In this document: one piece after another, positions 27,426 through 38,064 of the stretch
Layout: each line of letters opens with the position of its first letter
How positions within the stretch are numbered: the stretch's first letter is position 1
From: Streptococcus sanguinis SK49
GTDB lineage: Bacteria; Bacillota; Bacilli; Lactobacillales; Streptococcaceae
Direction of reading: 5' to 3'
Assembly (NCBI RefSeq): GCF_000212815.1
Contig: NZ_GL890985.1
Span: forward strand, 209,621 to 273,620
DNA length: 64,000 nucleotides
Notes under the pieces: generated by a model
The model's database searches: none
Told to the model about the DNA's origin: nothing
What the model saw: the letters and a program-made list of their open reading frames with translations, nothing else
Made by a program: the position numbers and the translations under genes

Positions 27426-27463
27426 AAAATGTATTTATATTCAGGGAGTAAAAAGGGAGAATT

Positions 27464-28936
27464 ATGAATCACCATAGGAAAATTATGCCTACTTCAAAAA
27501 AAGGACGGAAGCTCAGGCTCTTTAATGCCGCCTTGCTTGTATTAGCGGCCATCATTGCAGGCTTATTAATTTTTTCAATATTTAAAAATAATGTTCTAGC
27601 ATTTCATCACCTAAACCTTATTATAACAGTTGTTCTAGGGGTCGTAGTTCTTCTATCCTCCTTTTTTGTATGGAAAAATATATTTCAAGTTTTCACTCTG
27701 ATATTACTTTTTTTAATTTTGATTGTAACTTCAGGTGGAATGTATGGTTTAAAAACTCTCATCGACTTGTCGGACGGGGTCAATTCATCATCCAATTACT
27801 CTGAAATTGAAATGGGAGTCTATGTCAAATCTGATAGTGAGATTACGGATATCAGCCAGATTCGAAATGTAATGGCTCCAACTGGGAATGGAGATGGAGA
27901 AAATATTAATTCTTTAATAGAGCATCTTAAAAAGACCAAGAGTCTAGAAATCTCAGTAACAAGTACCTCATCCTATATTGCTGCTTACAAAGGGCTAGTT
28001 AATCATGAGTCAGAAGCAATTGTTTTAAATAATTCTTTTGAAGACATGCTGGCTTCCCATGATGCTGACTATGCTTCAAAGATAAAGAAAATCTATACTT
28101 ATAAAATCACCCGTCAAGTAGAGACCGGCAAGCGCAGCGATGCTGCTGATGCGGATGTCTTCAATATCTATGTCAGTGGTATTGACACTTATGGGTCTAT
28201 CTCATCTGTCTCTCGTTCCGATGTCAATATCATCATGACGGTCAATCGCAAGACCAAGAAAGTCCTCTTGACTACAACTCCTCGTGATTCTTATGTGGCG
28301 ATTGCAGACGGAGGAGCTGGGCAGATGGACAAGCTGACCCATGCAGGGATTTACGGAGTAGATGCTTCTGTCCACACGCTGGAAAATCTTTACGGCATTC
28401 GCATTGACTACTACGTTCGTCTGAACTTTACTTCCTTCCTCAAGCTGGTAGACCTGCTGGGAGGGATTGATGTTGAAAATGACCAAGAATTTACCAGCCG
28501 ACATGGCAATCATCATTTTCCAGTAGGGAAAGTCCATATGAACTCAGACCAGGCATTAGGTTTTGTTCGCGAGCGTTACTCTCTTCAGGGTGGCGACAAT
28601 GACCGCGGGAAAAATCAAGAAAAAGTTATCGAAGCAGTCATTAAAAAGCTGACTTCAACTAGTGCTTTGAAGAACTACAACGAGATTATTTCCGGTTTGC
28701 AGGACTCTATCCAGACCAATATGGAGCTGCCTGTTCTTATGAATCTGGTCAATACCCAGCTGGAGTCAGGTGGAAGCTATCAAGTTCAGTCACAAGCCAT
28801 CAGCGGAAATGGCCGCATGGATCTACCATCCTATGCTATGCCAGATTCCAATCTCTACATGATGGAAATCCAACCGGAAAGCCTTGATAATGCTAAGGCA
28901 GTGATTCAGCAGGTAATGGAAGGGAAAACGCCATGA
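27464..28936 (+). CDS. wzg: LytR-CpsA-Psr family protein Wzg (CpsA)
   Basis: First gene of the polysaccharide operon. LCP proteins attach undecaprenyl-linked polymers to peptidoglycan. 490 aa: basic N-tail, three close membrane helices (about 20-40, 46-66, 70-92), an accessory extracellular domain, then the LCP domain from about 228 with [28 protein letters not shown] and a [13 protein letters not shown] arginine motif. ATG follows AAAGGGAG. Stop overlaps wzh by ATGA. In pneumococcus Wzg and the Wzh/Wzd/Wze phosphorelay set capsule amount and attachment. Confidence 0.95.
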   Translation: MNHHRKIMPTSKKGRKLRLFNAALLVLAAIIAGLLIFSIFKNNVLAFHHLNLIITVVLGVVVLLSSFFVWKNIFQVFTLILLFLILIVTSGGMYGLKTLIDLSDGVNSSSNYSEIEMGVYVKSDSEITDISQIRNVMAPTGNGDGENINSLIEHLKKTKSLEISVTSTSSYIAAYKGLVNHESEAIVLNNSFEDMLASHDADYASKIKKIYTYKITRQVETGKRSDAADADVFNIYVSGIDTYGSISSVSRSDVNIIMTVNRKTKKVLLTTTPRDSYVAIADGGAGQMDKLTHAGIYGVDASVHTLENLYGIRIDYYVRLNFTSFLKLVDLLGGIDVENDQEFTSRHGNHHFPVGKVHMNSDQALGFVRERYSLQGGDNDRGKNQEKVIEAVIKKLTSTSALKNYNEIISGLQDSIQTNMELPVLMNLVNTQLESGGSYQVQSQAISGNGRMDLPSYAMPDSNLYMMEIQPESLDNAKAVIQQVMEGKTP

Positions 28937-29664
28937 TTGACATCCATTCTCATATTATCTTTGATGTGGACGATGGTCCTAAGACTCTTGAGGAAAGTAA
29001 AGAGCTACTTGAGGAAAGTTATCGTCAGGGAGTTCGGACGATTTTTTCGACTTCCCACCGTCGAAAGGGTATGTTTGAGACATCTGAGGAAAAGATTCAA
29101 GAGCATTTCCAAAAGGTTAAAGAACTAGCACCACTTATTGCGCCAGATCTTAATATTCTTTATGGTGCAGAAATTTATTACACTAGTGATGTTTTAGAAA
29201 AATTAGAGCAGGGGTTACTTCCTACATTAGGAGAAACCCAATATGTGTTAATCGAGTTTAGTATGGCGACTCCGTATAAGGAGATTCATACAGGTTTGGG
29301 AAATATTCTTCGCTTAGGCTTGACACCAGTTGTTGCCCACATTGAACGCTATCATTGTCTGGAACGTGATGAAAGGAAAGTTCAAGAGTTGATTGATATG
29401 GGTTGTTATACTCAGATTAACAGCTCTAGTGTTTTAAAACCAAAACTATTTGGCGATTCCTACAAATTTATGAAGAAGCGTGCTCACTTCTTTTTGGAGA
29501 GAGATTTAGTCCACTTTGTTGCGAGCGATATGCATAATATAAGTAAACGACCAACTTATATGAAAGAAGCCTTTGACTTAGTTGAAAAAAAATATGGTTC
29601 ACAACGGGCGACAGCCTTGTTTGGAGCTAATCAGCAGAAACTATTGAACAATGAATTAATTTAG
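28933..29664 (+). CDS. wzh: Protein-tyrosine phosphatase Wzh (CpsB)
   Basis: Manganese-dependent PHP-family phosphatase that dephosphorylates Wze. 243 aa. Metal-binding motifs: [16 protein letters not shown] (His4, His6), STSHRR, GAEIYY, VAHIERY and ASDMHN near 200. Start overlaps the wzg stop by ATGA. Confidence 0.95.
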   Translation: MIDIHSHIIFDVDDGPKTLEESKELLEESYRQGVRTIFSTSHRRKGMFETSEEKIQEHFQKVKELAPLIAPDLNILYGAEIYYTSDVLEKLEQGLLPTLGETQYVLIEFSMATPYKEIHTGLGNILRLGLTPVVAHIERYHCLERDERKVQELIDMGCYTQINSSSVLKPKLFGDSYKFMKKRAHFFLERDLVHFVASDMHNISKRPTYMKEAFDLVEKKYGSQRATALFGANQQKLLNNELI

Positions 29665-29672
29665 GAGGATTC

Positions 29673-30368
29673 ATGGAAAAGAAAGAAAATCAAATGATGG
29701 AAATAGACGTTCTCTCAATGCTTAGAACCTTATGGTTAAAGAAGTTCACCATTGTATTAGGAGCGGTGGTGTTCGCTTTGTTGGCTTTAGGCTATAGCGC
29801 TTTTATTGCGCCTAAAGTTTATCAAACTACGACCCGAATCTATGTGGTTAGCCGACAAAACACGACTGAATCGGCTTTGACTAATCAAGATTTGCAGGCT
29901 GGTTCTTATTTAGTAAAAGACTTCAAGGAAATTATTTTATCGCAAGCTGTGCTATCTCAGGCAATTAGTGATTTACAATTGAAGATTTCCCCAGCAGAGC
30001 TTGCTAAGAATATATCTGTCTCAGTGCCTGTGGATACTCGTATAGTCTCTATTACAGTTAAAAATAAAAGTCCAGAGGAAGCTGCGCGTATTGCAAATTC
30101 CTTGCGTAATGTTGCAGCAGAAAAAATTATTGAAGTAACAAAGGTTCCAGATGTAACAACACTAGAGGAAGCTGAAATTCCTAAAGAGCCTTCTTCTCCT
30201 AATATTCGCCGAAACATTCTTTTGGGATTTTTAGTTGGAGGACTAGTTTTTGCTCTTGTTATTATCACTGTAGAGTTAGTAGACGATCGAGTGAAGAAAC
30301 CAGAAGATATTGAGGATATTTTAGGTCTAACTCTTCTAGGGGTTGTACCTGATATGAAGAAAATGTGA
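29673..30368 (+). CDS. wzd: Chain-length/kinase-adaptor protein Wzd (CpsC)
   Basis: Polysaccharide co-polymerase that controls chain length and activates the kinase Wze. 231 aa. Two membrane helices (about 23-43 and 175-195) flank an extracellular Wzz domain (YQTTTRIYVVSRQ ... DTRIVSITVKNKSPEEAARIAN). The short cytoplasmic tail after helix 2 (VELVDDRVKKPEDIEDILG) is the Wze-contact region. ATG follows TAGGAGG; wze starts 10 bases after the stop. Confidence 0.95.
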   Translation: MEKKENQMMEIDVLSMLRTLWLKKFTIVLGAVVFALLALGYSAFIAPKVYQTTTRIYVVSRQNTTESALTNQDLQAGSYLVKDFKEIILSQAVLSQAISDLQLKISPAELAKNISVSVPVDTRIVSITVKNKSPEEAARIANSLRNVAAEKIIEVTKVPDVTTLEEAEIPKEPSSPNIRRNILLGFLVGGLVFALVIITVELVDDRVKKPEDIEDILGLTLLGVVPDMKKM

Positions 30369-30378
30369 GGGAGAGAAA

Positions 30379-31077
30379 ATGGCAGTTTTAGAATTAGTAA
30401 GAAAGAGAAGAGACTTAGTAAAGTTAACAGAAGAATACTATAATGCGCTCAGTACTAATGTTCAATTGAGTGGTGCGAACATTAAGGTAGTTGAAGTAAC
30501 TTCTGTCATGCCGAATGAAGGGAAGTCGACGACATCTACCAATCTAGCGATTGCATTTGCTCGGTCTGGGTATAAGACTTTGTTAATTGATTCGGATATC
30601 CGTAACTCTGTGATGTCAGGCGTTTTTAAGAGTCATGGTAAGGTTTTAGGATTGACAGATTTTTTATCAGGGCAGTCAGATGTTAAGGCTATCTTGAATA
30701 CTACAGATATTGCCAATTTGCATATTATTTTAGCTGGACAGCCTTCCCCTAATCCGACTGGATTGCTGCAAAGTAAGAATTTTGAAATTTTATTAGAAGC
30801 TCTCCGTACTCGCTATGATTACATTATCATCGATACATCACCAATTGGGTTAGTTATTGATGCTGCTATTATTGCTCAGAAATGTGATGCAAGTTTGTTA
30901 GTGACAGAAGCTGGGGCTGTCAAGCGTAAAGCAGTAGCTAAGGCGAAAGAACAGTTGGCACAGACAGGAACACCGTTTCTAGGTGTTGTACTAAATAAAT
31001 TTAATGTTCAACTAGAGCGTTATGGCTCCTATGGTTCTTATGGAGGTTATGGGGACTACGGAAATTATGGGAAATAG
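30379..31077 (+). CDS. wze: Bacterial tyrosine kinase Wze (CpsD)
   Basis: BY-kinase acting with Wzd on polymer export. 232 aa. Walker A VMPNEGKSTTSTN (about 44-56), Walker A' TLLIDSDIR (about 74-82), Walker B YIIIDTSPIG. The C-terminal autophosphorylation tail is YGSYGSYGGYGDYGNYGK, with six tyrosines in regular spacing. ATG follows GGGAGAG. Phosphorylation cycles with Wzh would tune polysaccharide output. Confidence 0.96.
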   Translation: MAVLELVRKRRDLVKLTEEYYNALSTNVQLSGANIKVVEVTSVMPNEGKSTTSTNLAIAFARSGYKTLLIDSDIRNSVMSGVFKSHGKVLGLTDFLSGQSDVKAILNTTDIANLHIILAGQPSPNPTGLLQSKNFEILLEALRTRYDYIIIDTSPIGLVIDAAIIAQKCDASLLVTEAGAVKRKAVAKAKEQLAQTGTPFLGVVLNKFNVQLERYGSYGSYGGYGDYGNYGK

Positions 31078-31113
31078 AAATTCATAAATGTTTAGGATGG
31101 TTAGGAGCTTCTT

Positions 31114-32490
31114 ATGTTTAAAGATAGGAAAGAATTTCAAAAAGCAGAACTTGGCTTTATTCAGCTTTTTGTCGTACTCTTTACTGGCTTTTTAGTAAGT
31201 CCTTTAAAAGAAACGGAGATTAATCAGTCTAGTATTTTAGTGTTGTCATTACTGCATATCATTGCTTTTTATGCGAGTGATTTCTACTATGAAATATTAA
31301 AACGAGGCTATTTAGAAGAATTTATTTTCACTATAAGATACAGCATCTTTTATAGCTTAGCAATTAGTTTTGTTTCTTTTATGATGGAAGATCGATTTTC
31401 GATATCTAGAAGAGGACTTGTCTACTTTGTTATTATAAATGCCACGTTAGTTTATTTTGTTAACTTGGCTTTTAAACGTTATCATAAGTCAGTCTATCCC
31501 AATTTAAAAAATAGTAAAAGAATTTTTCTAATTACTGCAGGAAATGCTTTGGAAAAAGTTTTTGATCGTTTACAGAGTTCGTCAGATATAGGGGGAAAAA
31601 TTGTAGCAGTGTCTTTACTAGATGACGCTCCTTTTAGTAGCCCTAATACAAAAAATGTTCCCAAAGAGCAAATTATCTCTTTTGCGACACGTGAAGTAGT
31701 AGATGAAGTATTTATTAATCTTCCGAATGAAAGCTACAATATTGGTGAATTCGTTTCACAATTTGAAGCGATGGGAATTGATGTTTCTGTAAATATCAAT
31801 GGATTAAGTTTTATTTCTATGGGAGAGAAACGGGTTCGAGAAGTTGCGGGTTTGAGTGTAGTCACTTTTTCAACAAACTTTTATAAGTATGGCCATGTGT
31901 TAGCGAAACGTATGTTGGATATTATTGGTTCTCTGGTCGGTCTCTTCTTCTGTGGCTTAGTTGCGCTTGTTTTAGTTCCACTTATCAAGAAAGATGGAGG
32001 GCCTGCTATCTTTGTGCAGGAGAGAATTGGAAAGAATGGACGACGCTTCAAGTTCTATAAGTTCCGGTCAATGTATACTGATGCGGAGGAACGGAAAAAA
32101 GATTTAATGTCGCAAAATACCATGGTCGGCGGAATGTTTAAAGTCAATGATGATCCACGGGTGACCCCTATAGGACGCTTTATTCGTAGAACCAGTTTGG
32201 ACGAACTACCGCAGTTTTACAACGTTTTGATTGGTGATATGAGTCTGGTTGGGACACGACCGCCAACTGTGGATGAGTACGAGCAATATACACCAGAGCA
32301 AAAACGGCGTCTTAGTTTTAAGCCAGGAATCACAGGTCTTTGGCAGGTTAGCGGCCGTAGTCAAATTACAGACTTTAATGAAGTGGTACGCTTGGATGTT
32401 GCTTATATAGATGAATGGACGATTTGGTCAGACATCAAAATTTTGCTAAAGACATTTAGAGTCGTATTGGCTAGAGATGGAGCAAAGTAG
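31114..32490 (+). CDS. wchA: Undecaprenyl-phosphate glucose-1-phosphate transferase
   Basis: Starts the repeat unit by moving a hexose-1-phosphate (glucose in WchA/CpsE enzymes) to undecaprenyl phosphate. 458 aa. Four N-terminal membrane helices, a central Rossmann-like CoA-binding region, one more hydrophobic segment (about 270-295), then the PHPT catalytic domain: KFYKFRSMYTDAE, DDPRVTPIGRFIRRTSLDELPQ, GDMSLVGTRPP, KPGITGLWQVSGRS. ATG follows a poor AGGAGCTT site. Glucose rather than galactose is inferred from wchF following it. Confidence 0.93.
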   Translation: MFKDRKEFQKAELGFIQLFVVLFTGFLVSPLKETEINQSSILVLSLLHIIAFYASDFYYEILKRGYLEEFIFTIRYSIFYSLAISFVSFMMEDRFSISRRGLVYFVIINATLVYFVNLAFKRYHKSVYPNLKNSKRIFLITAGNALEKVFDRLQSSSDIGGKIVAVSLLDDAPFSSPNTKNVPKEQIISFATREVVDEVFINLPNESYNIGEFVSQFEAMGIDVSVNINGLSFISMGEKRVREVAGLSVVTFSTNFYKYGHVLAKRMLDIIGSLVGLFFCGLVALVLVPLIKKDGGPAIFVQERIGKNGRRFKFYKFRSMYTDAEERKKDLMSQNTMVGGMFKVNDDPRVTPIGRFIRRTSLDELPQFYNVLIGDMSLVGTRPPTVDEYEQYTPEQKRRLSFKPGITGLWQVSGRSQITDFNEVVRLDVAYIDEWTIWSDIKILLKTFRVVLARDGAK

Positions 32491-32520
32491 GAGGAATTGT
32501 TTTTCGTAGTTAGGAGGAGT

Positions 32521-33693
32521 ATGAAAAAGTCAGTTTATATCGTGGGATCTAAAGGTATCCCAGCTAAATATGGTGGATTTGAGACCTTTGTTGAGAAGTT
32601 AACTTCCTGCCAGGGAAATTCTAATATCCAGTACTATGTGGCTTGTATGAAGGAGAATTCAGCCAAGTCTGGGATTTCAGAAGATATTTTCGAGCACAAC
32701 GGGGCTATTTGCTATAATATTGACGTGCCTAAGATTGGCCCAGCTCGAGCAATTGCCTACGATATTGCTGCACTAAATAAGGCTATTGAACTAGCTAAGC
32801 AGAATCAAGATTCTGAGCCGATTTTCTACATTTTAGCTTGTAGAATTGGACCTTTTATCGGGAGTATCAAAAAGAAAATCAAAGCACTAGGGGGCAAGAT
32901 ACTTGTCAATCCCGATGGCCATGAATGGCTGCGAGCTAAATGGAGCATGCCAGTGCGCAAGTATTGGAAAATTTCCGAGGCGCTGATGGTTAAGCATGCA
33001 GATCTCTTGGTTTGTGATAGTGAGAATATCGAATCTTACATAAAAGCAGATTATGCGAGATATGCTCCAAAGACGACGTACATTGCCTATGGGACGGATA
33101 TAAGCAAGTCTGGGCTGTCTGCTAACGATGACAAAGTTCAGTCATGGTACCGGAAAAACGGAATTACTGAGAATGAGTATTACTTAGTTGTTGGGCGCTT
33201 TGTGCCAGAAAATAACTACCAAGCCATGATAAAGGGGGTTATGGCATCTCATTCTAAAAAAGACTTTGTTCTGATTACCAATGTTGAAGAAAACAAGTTT
33301 TACAATCAGTTGCTCAAAGACACGGGGTTTGATAAAGATCCTAGAGTTAAGTTTGTTGGGACAGTTTATGACCAGGAATTGCTCAAGTACATTCGGGAGA
33401 ATGCATTTGCCTATCTTCATGGCCACGAAGTTGGTGGGACAAATCCGTCTCTATTGGAGGCCTTGGCATCTACTAAATTAAATCTCTTATTGGATGTTGG
33501 TTTTAATCGTGAAGTAGGTCAGGATAGTGCTATCTACTGGAAAAAAGATGAACTAGCAGATGTGATTGAAAAAGTAGAGGAACTGTCACCGGAAGTAATC
33601 GCAGATTTGGATAGAAAATCAAATCAGCGCATTGCGGATGCATTTACCTGGGAGAAGATAGTAACAGATTACGAAAGCTTATTTGAAGGATAG
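32521..33693 (+). CDS. wchF: Rhamnosyltransferase WchF
   Basis: Expected to add L-rhamnose beta1-4 to the lipid-linked glucose. 390 aa. ATG 32521 with TAGGAGGAGT upstream is chosen over an upstream frame extension that lacks a site. N-terminal DUF1972 region has VGSKGIPAKYGGFETFVEKL, the WchF/Cps2T signature. The C-terminal GT4 half includes VVGRFVPENNYQAMIKG and HEVGGTNPSLLEALA. wchA-wchF adjacency is the hallmark of glucose-rhamnose based RPS and many pneumococcal capsules. Confidence 0.92.
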   Translation: MKKSVYIVGSKGIPAKYGGFETFVEKLTSCQGNSNIQYYVACMKENSAKSGISEDIFEHNGAICYNIDVPKIGPARAIAYDIAALNKAIELAKQNQDSEPIFYILACRIGPFIGSIKKKIKALGGKILVNPDGHEWLRAKWSMPVRKYWKISEALMVKHADLLVCDSENIESYIKADYARYAPKTTYIAYGTDISKSGLSANDDKVQSWYRKNGITENEYYLVVGRFVPENNYQAMIKGVMASHSKKDFVLITNVEENKFYNQLLKDTGFDKDPRVKFVGTVYDQELLKYIRENAFAYLHGHEVGGTNPSLLEALASTKLNLLLDVGFNREVGQDSAIYWKKDELADVIEKVEELSPEVIADLDRKSNQRIADAFTWEKIVTDYESLFEG

Positions 33694-33696
33694 GAA

Positions 33697-34854
33697 ATGA
33701 AACGGATTTTATACTTACATGCTGGGGCAGAAATGTATGGGGCAGACAAGGTATTGTTGGAGCTCATTAAGGAACTGGATAAAGATGAATTTGATCCTCA
33801 TGTAATCCTGCCAAATGATGGTCCGCTAGTAGAGTCTTTGCGACAGGTTGGGGCTCAGGTCAGTGTGTTGGATTATCCGATTTTACGAAGGAAGTATTTT
33901 AATCCCAAAGGCATTGCCGACTATATCCGCTCTTATCATTTCTATGCTAAACAAATTGCTAGTTATGCTAAAGAACACAACATTGACTTGGTACACAATA
34001 ATACAGCGGCTGTTTTGGAGGGCATCTATTTGAAACGCAAGCTCAAGCTGCCTTTGATTTGGCATGTTCATGAGATTATCGTCAAACCCAAAGCTATTTC
34101 TGACTTTATCAATATGCTCATGGGACGATATGCAGACAAGATTGTGACGGTGTCCCAAGCGGTCGCTAATCATATCAAGCAGTCTCCCTTTATCAAAGAT
34201 AGCCAAGTGGAAGTGATTTATAACGGTGTCGATAATGCTGTCTATTATCCAATGGATGCGTCTTCTATTCGTGAAAAATTTGATATTGCGCAAGATGCAC
34301 TTGTGATTGGCATGATTGGTCGGGTCAATGCTATCAAAGGACAAAATGATTTCATAGAAGCAGTCGAGCCACTTTTGGAAAAGAATGAGCAAGCGGTGGC
34401 TTTCCTAGCTGGAGGTGTTTTTCCTGGTGAAGAATGGCGCTTAGAAGAACTAGATAAGAGAATAGCTTCTTCATCTGTTGTGTCACAAATTCATCGTATT
34501 GATTACTACGATAAGACTTCTGAACTTTATAATATGTTTGATATCTTTGTCTTACCAAGTATAAAACCTGATTCCCTACCTACAGTAGTCCTAGAAGCCA
34601 TGGCTTGTTCAAAACCAGTTGTTGGTTATAACAATGGGGGAATAGCTGAAATGGTAGTAGATGACAAAAGTGGTTGCTTAGTCAAACCAAATCGTCCTCA
34701 AGAACTTTCTAATGCCATTTCTCTCTTACTAGATAGTTCTGAAAAAAGAGAAAAATTTGGGCGAGTAGGATATCAGAGACAAAAAGAGCTGTTTTCTTTG
34801 GAGAGTTACATCAAGAACTTTTCGGAGTTGTATAAAACAGATAGAAAAGATTAG
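33697..34854 (+). CDS. GT4 glycosyltransferase (third sugar of repeat)
   Basis: 385-aa GT-B enzyme. N-terminal [22 protein letters not shown]-terminal donor site [19 protein letters not shown] and [35 protein letters not shown], the E-x7-E GT4 motif. ATG is 3 bases after the wchF stop. In RPS loci the enzyme here adds GalNAc or Gal alpha1-3 to rhamnose (WefA/WefB type); which sugar cannot be read from the sequence. Confidence 0.85.
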   Translation: MKRILYLHAGAEMYGADKVLLELIKELDKDEFDPHVILPNDGPLVESLRQVGAQVSVLDYPILRRKYFNPKGIADYIRSYHFYAKQIASYAKEHNIDLVHNNTAAVLEGIYLKRKLKLPLIWHVHEIIVKPKAISDFINMLMGRYADKIVTVSQAVANHIKQSPFIKDSQVEVIYNGVDNAVYYPMDASSIREKFDIAQDALVIGMIGRVNAIKGQNDFIEAVEPLLEKNEQAVAFLAGGVFPGEEWRLEELDKRIASSSVVSQIHRIDYYDKTSELYNMFDIFVLPSIKPDSLPTVVLEAMACSKPVVGYNNGGIAEMVVDDKSGCLVKPNRPQELSNAISLLLDSSEKREKFGRVGYQRQKELFSLESYIKNFSELYKTDRKD

Positions 34855-34856
34855 TT

Positions 34857-35855
34857 ATGAATAAAATAGATTTTGTTGTTACTTGGGTTGATGGGAATAA
34901 TCCTGTGTGGCAAGAAAAAAAATCAATCTATGATGGCTCGGTTAATACTTCTAAACAGAGTATGAATTCAGTCAAGGCTTACCGAGAATGGGGGACCTTT
35001 AAATATTGGTTTAGAGGAGTTGAAAAATTTGCTCCTTGGGTCAATAAGGTCTACCTCGTGACCGACCAGCAAAAGCCAAGCTGGTTAGATATAAATAGTG
35101 AAAAATTGGTGTTGGTAGATCATACAGAGATTATCTGTAATGACTACCTGCCAGTTTTTTCTGCCAATCCTATCGAAAGTAACATCCATCGAATCCCTGG
35201 TCTCTCAGAGCATTTTGTTTTTTTTAATGACGATATGTATTTGACAGCTCCAGTCGAGCCGACAGATTTTTTCTCAGAGGATGGTTTACCCAAATATAAT
35301 ACGGCTCTTTCACCGATTATTCCTGAGCGATATGGAACGGGGAATTTTCAGATAAATGACATGGAGATTGTCACTAGCTATTTCAGTCGAAATGAAATTT
35401 TGAAGAATGGCCAATTCTTTGATCCAAAGCAGGGATTAAAAAGTATCGTTAAGTCGCTACTATATAGAAACAGTCGGTTTATCTGTGGTTTCTGGGAGAG
35501 TCATCTGCCCTATCCTCTACTAAGATCAACGATGAACTTGGTATGGGAAAAGGAAAAAGCTGTCTTGGAAAGAACCTCGGCTAGTCGCTTTAGAAATCCT
35601 TCTGATACCAATGTTTGGCTCTTTAAGTATTGGCAGATTGCCAGTGGTCAATACGCTGTCGGAAATCCTAAGTTGGGGGGACTCTTTTCTTTGGATAATG
35701 CCGGACCAGATTTTTGGAAGATACTAAATTCTGGCAAATACCAAATTATGTGTATCAATGATGGATTTAACATTCAAGACGAGGAGCAGGTGATGACAGA
35801 CTTTATCAAGGCTATGGATCAACTGCTTCCAGATAGAAGCTCATTTGAGATTTAA
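34857..35855 (+). CDS. Stealth-family sugar-1-phosphate transferase
   Basis: 332 aa with conserved Stealth regions: CR1 [14 protein letters not shown] at 4-17, CR2 [19 protein letters not shown] near 104-122, CR3 and CR4 around [13 protein letters not shown] WESHLPYPL and NDG in the C-terminal part. Family members move hexose-1-phosphate from UDP-sugar and so create a phosphodiester in the chain. In RPS this is the WefC role (Gal- or GalNAc-1-phosphate). ATG is 3 bases after the previous stop. Confidence 0.9.
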   Translation: MNKIDFVVTWVDGNNPVWQEKKSIYDGSVNTSKQSMNSVKAYREWGTFKYWFRGVEKFAPWVNKVYLVTDQQKPSWLDINSEKLVLVDHTEIICNDYLPVFSANPIESNIHRIPGLSEHFVFFNDDMYLTAPVEPTDFFSEDGLPKYNTALSPIIPERYGTGNFQINDMEIVTSYFSRNEILKNGQFFDPKQGLKSIVKSLLYRNSRFICGFWESHLPYPLLRSTMNLVWEKEKAVLERTSASRFRNPSDTNVWLFKYWQIASGQYAVGNPKLGGLFSLDNAGPDFWKILNSGKYQIMCINDGFNIQDEEQVMTDFIKAMDQLLPDRSSFEI

Positions 35856-35889
35856 ACTGTAAAACTAAGTAAGAGAAAGAAAAGAAAAT

Positions 35890-36861
35890 ATGATCTCGGT
35901 AATTGTGCCTGTTTATAATGTGGAGGACTACCTTCATTATGCCATGGAGAGTTTGGAACATCAGACTTACAAGGATATGGAAGTCCTCTTGATTGATGAT
36001 GGCTCGAGTGATGGATCAGGACAGTTATGTGACCAGTATGCCCAGCAGTATGATTGGGTGACTAGCTACCACAAGGTGAATGGTGGATTGTCTGATGCTC
36101 GTAACTATGGGGTCTTGAAAGCCAAGGGTAACTGGATTACCTTCCTTGATCCGGACGACTATTTGGAACCTTGCGCCTTAGAACTGCTAGCAGAGCTACA
36201 AAATCGTACCCAAGCAGATATGGTTAGTTGTAAAGTAGAGCCGACAGCTCACTATCATCGTTCTCAAAATTTTCACTTTGAAAAGCTTGATCTAGACCAA
36301 GTTAAGGTCTACAACAAGGCAAAGGCTCTAACTGAGATGCTTTACGGGGACCTTGTAACGGTCTCTGCTTGTGGTAAACTCTATCGGAAAGAGCTTCTTG
36401 AGAAAGCTCCCTTCCCCAAGGGGCGCATCTACGAAGACCTCTATGTTATCAGCGAGCATCTCAATCAAGCCCAATCCGTGGCCTTGTACCATCTTCCGAT
36501 TTACCATTATTACCATAGACCTGGTAGCATTACTGCCTCGGCTTTCACACCCAAACAATATGAGTTTTACGAAGCAATTAATCATTTAAAAGAGGTTGTG
36601 AATACAGCCTATCCTGAGAGTTCTGAACTCCAAGAAGCCATCATTTCACGCTTCTTTACGGGAAGTCTTCTTATCTTTACGATGATTCAGGATGGAAATC
36701 CATCAGAGTTCAAGCGTCTTCAGGAACAGACAAGACCTTATTTGTCTCTTGTCTTGAAGAATGCTAGAGTTAGTAAGAAACGTAAGATTTTGTATGTTTT
36801 AATTACTAAGTATCCACGACTCTATTTTCACTTTAAAAGGTGGAAAAAAAGAATGCAATGA
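35890..36861 (+). CDS. GT2 glycosyltransferase
   Basis: 323 aa, GT-A fold at the N-terminus: ISVIVPVYNVEDYLHYAMESL, VLLIDDGSSDGSG, GLSDARNYG, and the metal-binding ITFLDPDDYLEP (DxD-type). The C-terminal part has basic helices ending KRWKKRMQ. In RPS loci the GT2 behind the Stealth gene (WefD) adds a beta1-3 Gal or GalNAc, the sugar that gives the G or Gn motif. Donor specificity unknown. AGAAAAGAAAATATG is a weak start site. Confidence 0.87.
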   Translation: MISVIVPVYNVEDYLHYAMESLEHQTYKDMEVLLIDDGSSDGSGQLCDQYAQQYDWVTSYHKVNGGLSDARNYGVLKAKGNWITFLDPDDYLEPCALELLAELQNRTQADMVSCKVEPTAHYHRSQNFHFEKLDLDQVKVYNKAKALTEMLYGDLVTVSACGKLYRKELLEKAPFPKGRIYEDLYVISEHLNQAQSVALYHLPIYHYYHRPGSITASAFTPKQYEFYEAINHLKEVVNTAYPESSELQEAIISRFFTGSLLIFTMIQDGNPSEFKRLQEQTRPYLSLVLKNARVSKKRKILYVLITKYPRLYFHFKRWKKRMQ

Positions 36862-36903
36862 AAAATTGAAAGAAGTATTAGAGATTAGAAAAGGAAAAAG
36901 AAA

Positions 36904-38064
36904 ATGTTAAGGATTGAACGTGATAAATTGCTTGTAACAGCAGTTTTAATAGTGTTAATTTCTATAGATATGATAAACACTTCTATGTTAGCACCGATTT
37001 TGCCTAATATTCCTAATGTGCTTCCTTTTTTGGCGATTTTGTTACTAGCTGTACGTTTTTCTTATATTCGCCACTATTCTTTAAGTTATTTAATTTTTGC
37101 GCCACTTCTTATTTTTGTAGGATTTATGGTTTATTATAAAGCTGGAAATCTTAATGCTTTAATGTATACGATGCTGATTGTCTTTCTTTATGATGCTGAT
37201 ATGGAAAGTGTGCTCAAAACGTATACTATAACAGCCTTGTTTTTTGTCGTATTAATTACTGTACTATCCTCAATAGGAGTCATTCCAAACTTGCAGTTCG
37301 TTCAGTCTAGATCTGCCGGAGTTGTTGTTCGCAATTCCTTTGGATTTATTTATCCAACGGACTTTGCTTCCCATTGTTTCTATCTTTATACTGCTTTTTC
37401 TTACATCTTTAGAAAAAGATTTATTATTTTACGAACTTTTTTAGGATTGGGACTATCCTATTTTATCATTCGTTATTGCGACGCTCGTCTGAACGCGGCA
37501 TCTATAGCTATAATGTCTCTCATTTTCCTTTATTTTTATATCCGAAAGAATAAGCCATTACGACTTTTTGCAGTACTCCCTTTGTCAGCGGGTATAGCAT
37601 CGTCAGTCATGATCTATCTGTCCAATAAGTTTACTTGGTCCCAGCCTATATATGTTGCATTAAATAACTTTTTTAGCATGAGATTGCATTTAGGCCATGA
37701 AGCATTTAAAAAATATGACATTCAATGGTTTGGTACTCGTGGAATATCATTTGTTGGTTATGGAGGACGTACAGAATCCGTATTGAGCTATGACTATGTA
37801 GACTCTTCCTATGTTCAGATGTTGTTTACCTATGGGATGATTCCAGTAATTCTATTGGTTTGTCTATATATGATGCGGTCGTGGACCCTTTATCGTGAAA
37901 AAGATCATCTATTACTTGCTGTTTTGTCTTTGATTGCGGTCAACTGTATGTTTGAAGCCTTCTGGGTTCGTCCGTCTTATAATATTTTTATGTTTATTAC
38001 ATTTGCAGCATTGCCAGTGGGAGAACTGTTATCAAAGAAATCTAAAACGAGGAACTCTGTGTGA
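36904..38064 (+). CDS. wzy: Polysaccharide polymerase Wzy
   Basis: 386-aa integral membrane protein with about ten hydrophobic segments and a large extracytoplasmic loop (about 245-300, YVALNNFFSMRLHLGHEAFKK ... ESVLSYDYVDSSY), the usual Wzy layout. Sequence is AT-rich and poorly conserved, as expected for polymerases, so the call rests on topology and on the flippase next to it. Stop overlaps the wzx start as GTGTGA. Confidence 0.8.
   Translation: MLRIERDKLLVTAVLIVLISIDMINTSMLAPILPNIPNVLPFLAILLLAVRFSYIRHYSLSYLIFAPLLIFVGFMVYYKAGNLNALMYTMLIVFLYDADMESVLKTYTITALFFVVLITVLSSIGVIPNLQFVQSRSAGVVVRNSFGFIYPTDFASHCFYLYTAFSYIFRKRFIILRTFLGLGLSYFIIRYCDARLNAASIAIMSLIFLYFYIRKNKPLRLFAVLPLSAGIASSVMIYLSNKFTWSQPIYVALNNFFSMRLHLGHEAFKKYDIQWFGTRGISFVGYGGRTESVLSYDYVDSSYVQMLFTYGMIPVILLVCLYMMRSWTLYREKDHLLLAVLSLIAVNCMFEAFWVRPSYNIFMFITFAALPVGELLSKKSKTRNSV

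Noticed and set aside
31030..31074. Tandem repeat at the end of wze
   Set aside because: The repeats encode the functional Tyr-Gly tail of the kinase, not a mobile or variable repeat.
32187..32197. TATTCGTA (reverse SigX box)
   Set aside because: Lies inside wchA coding a conserved FIRRT segment, with no minus-strand gene to drive.
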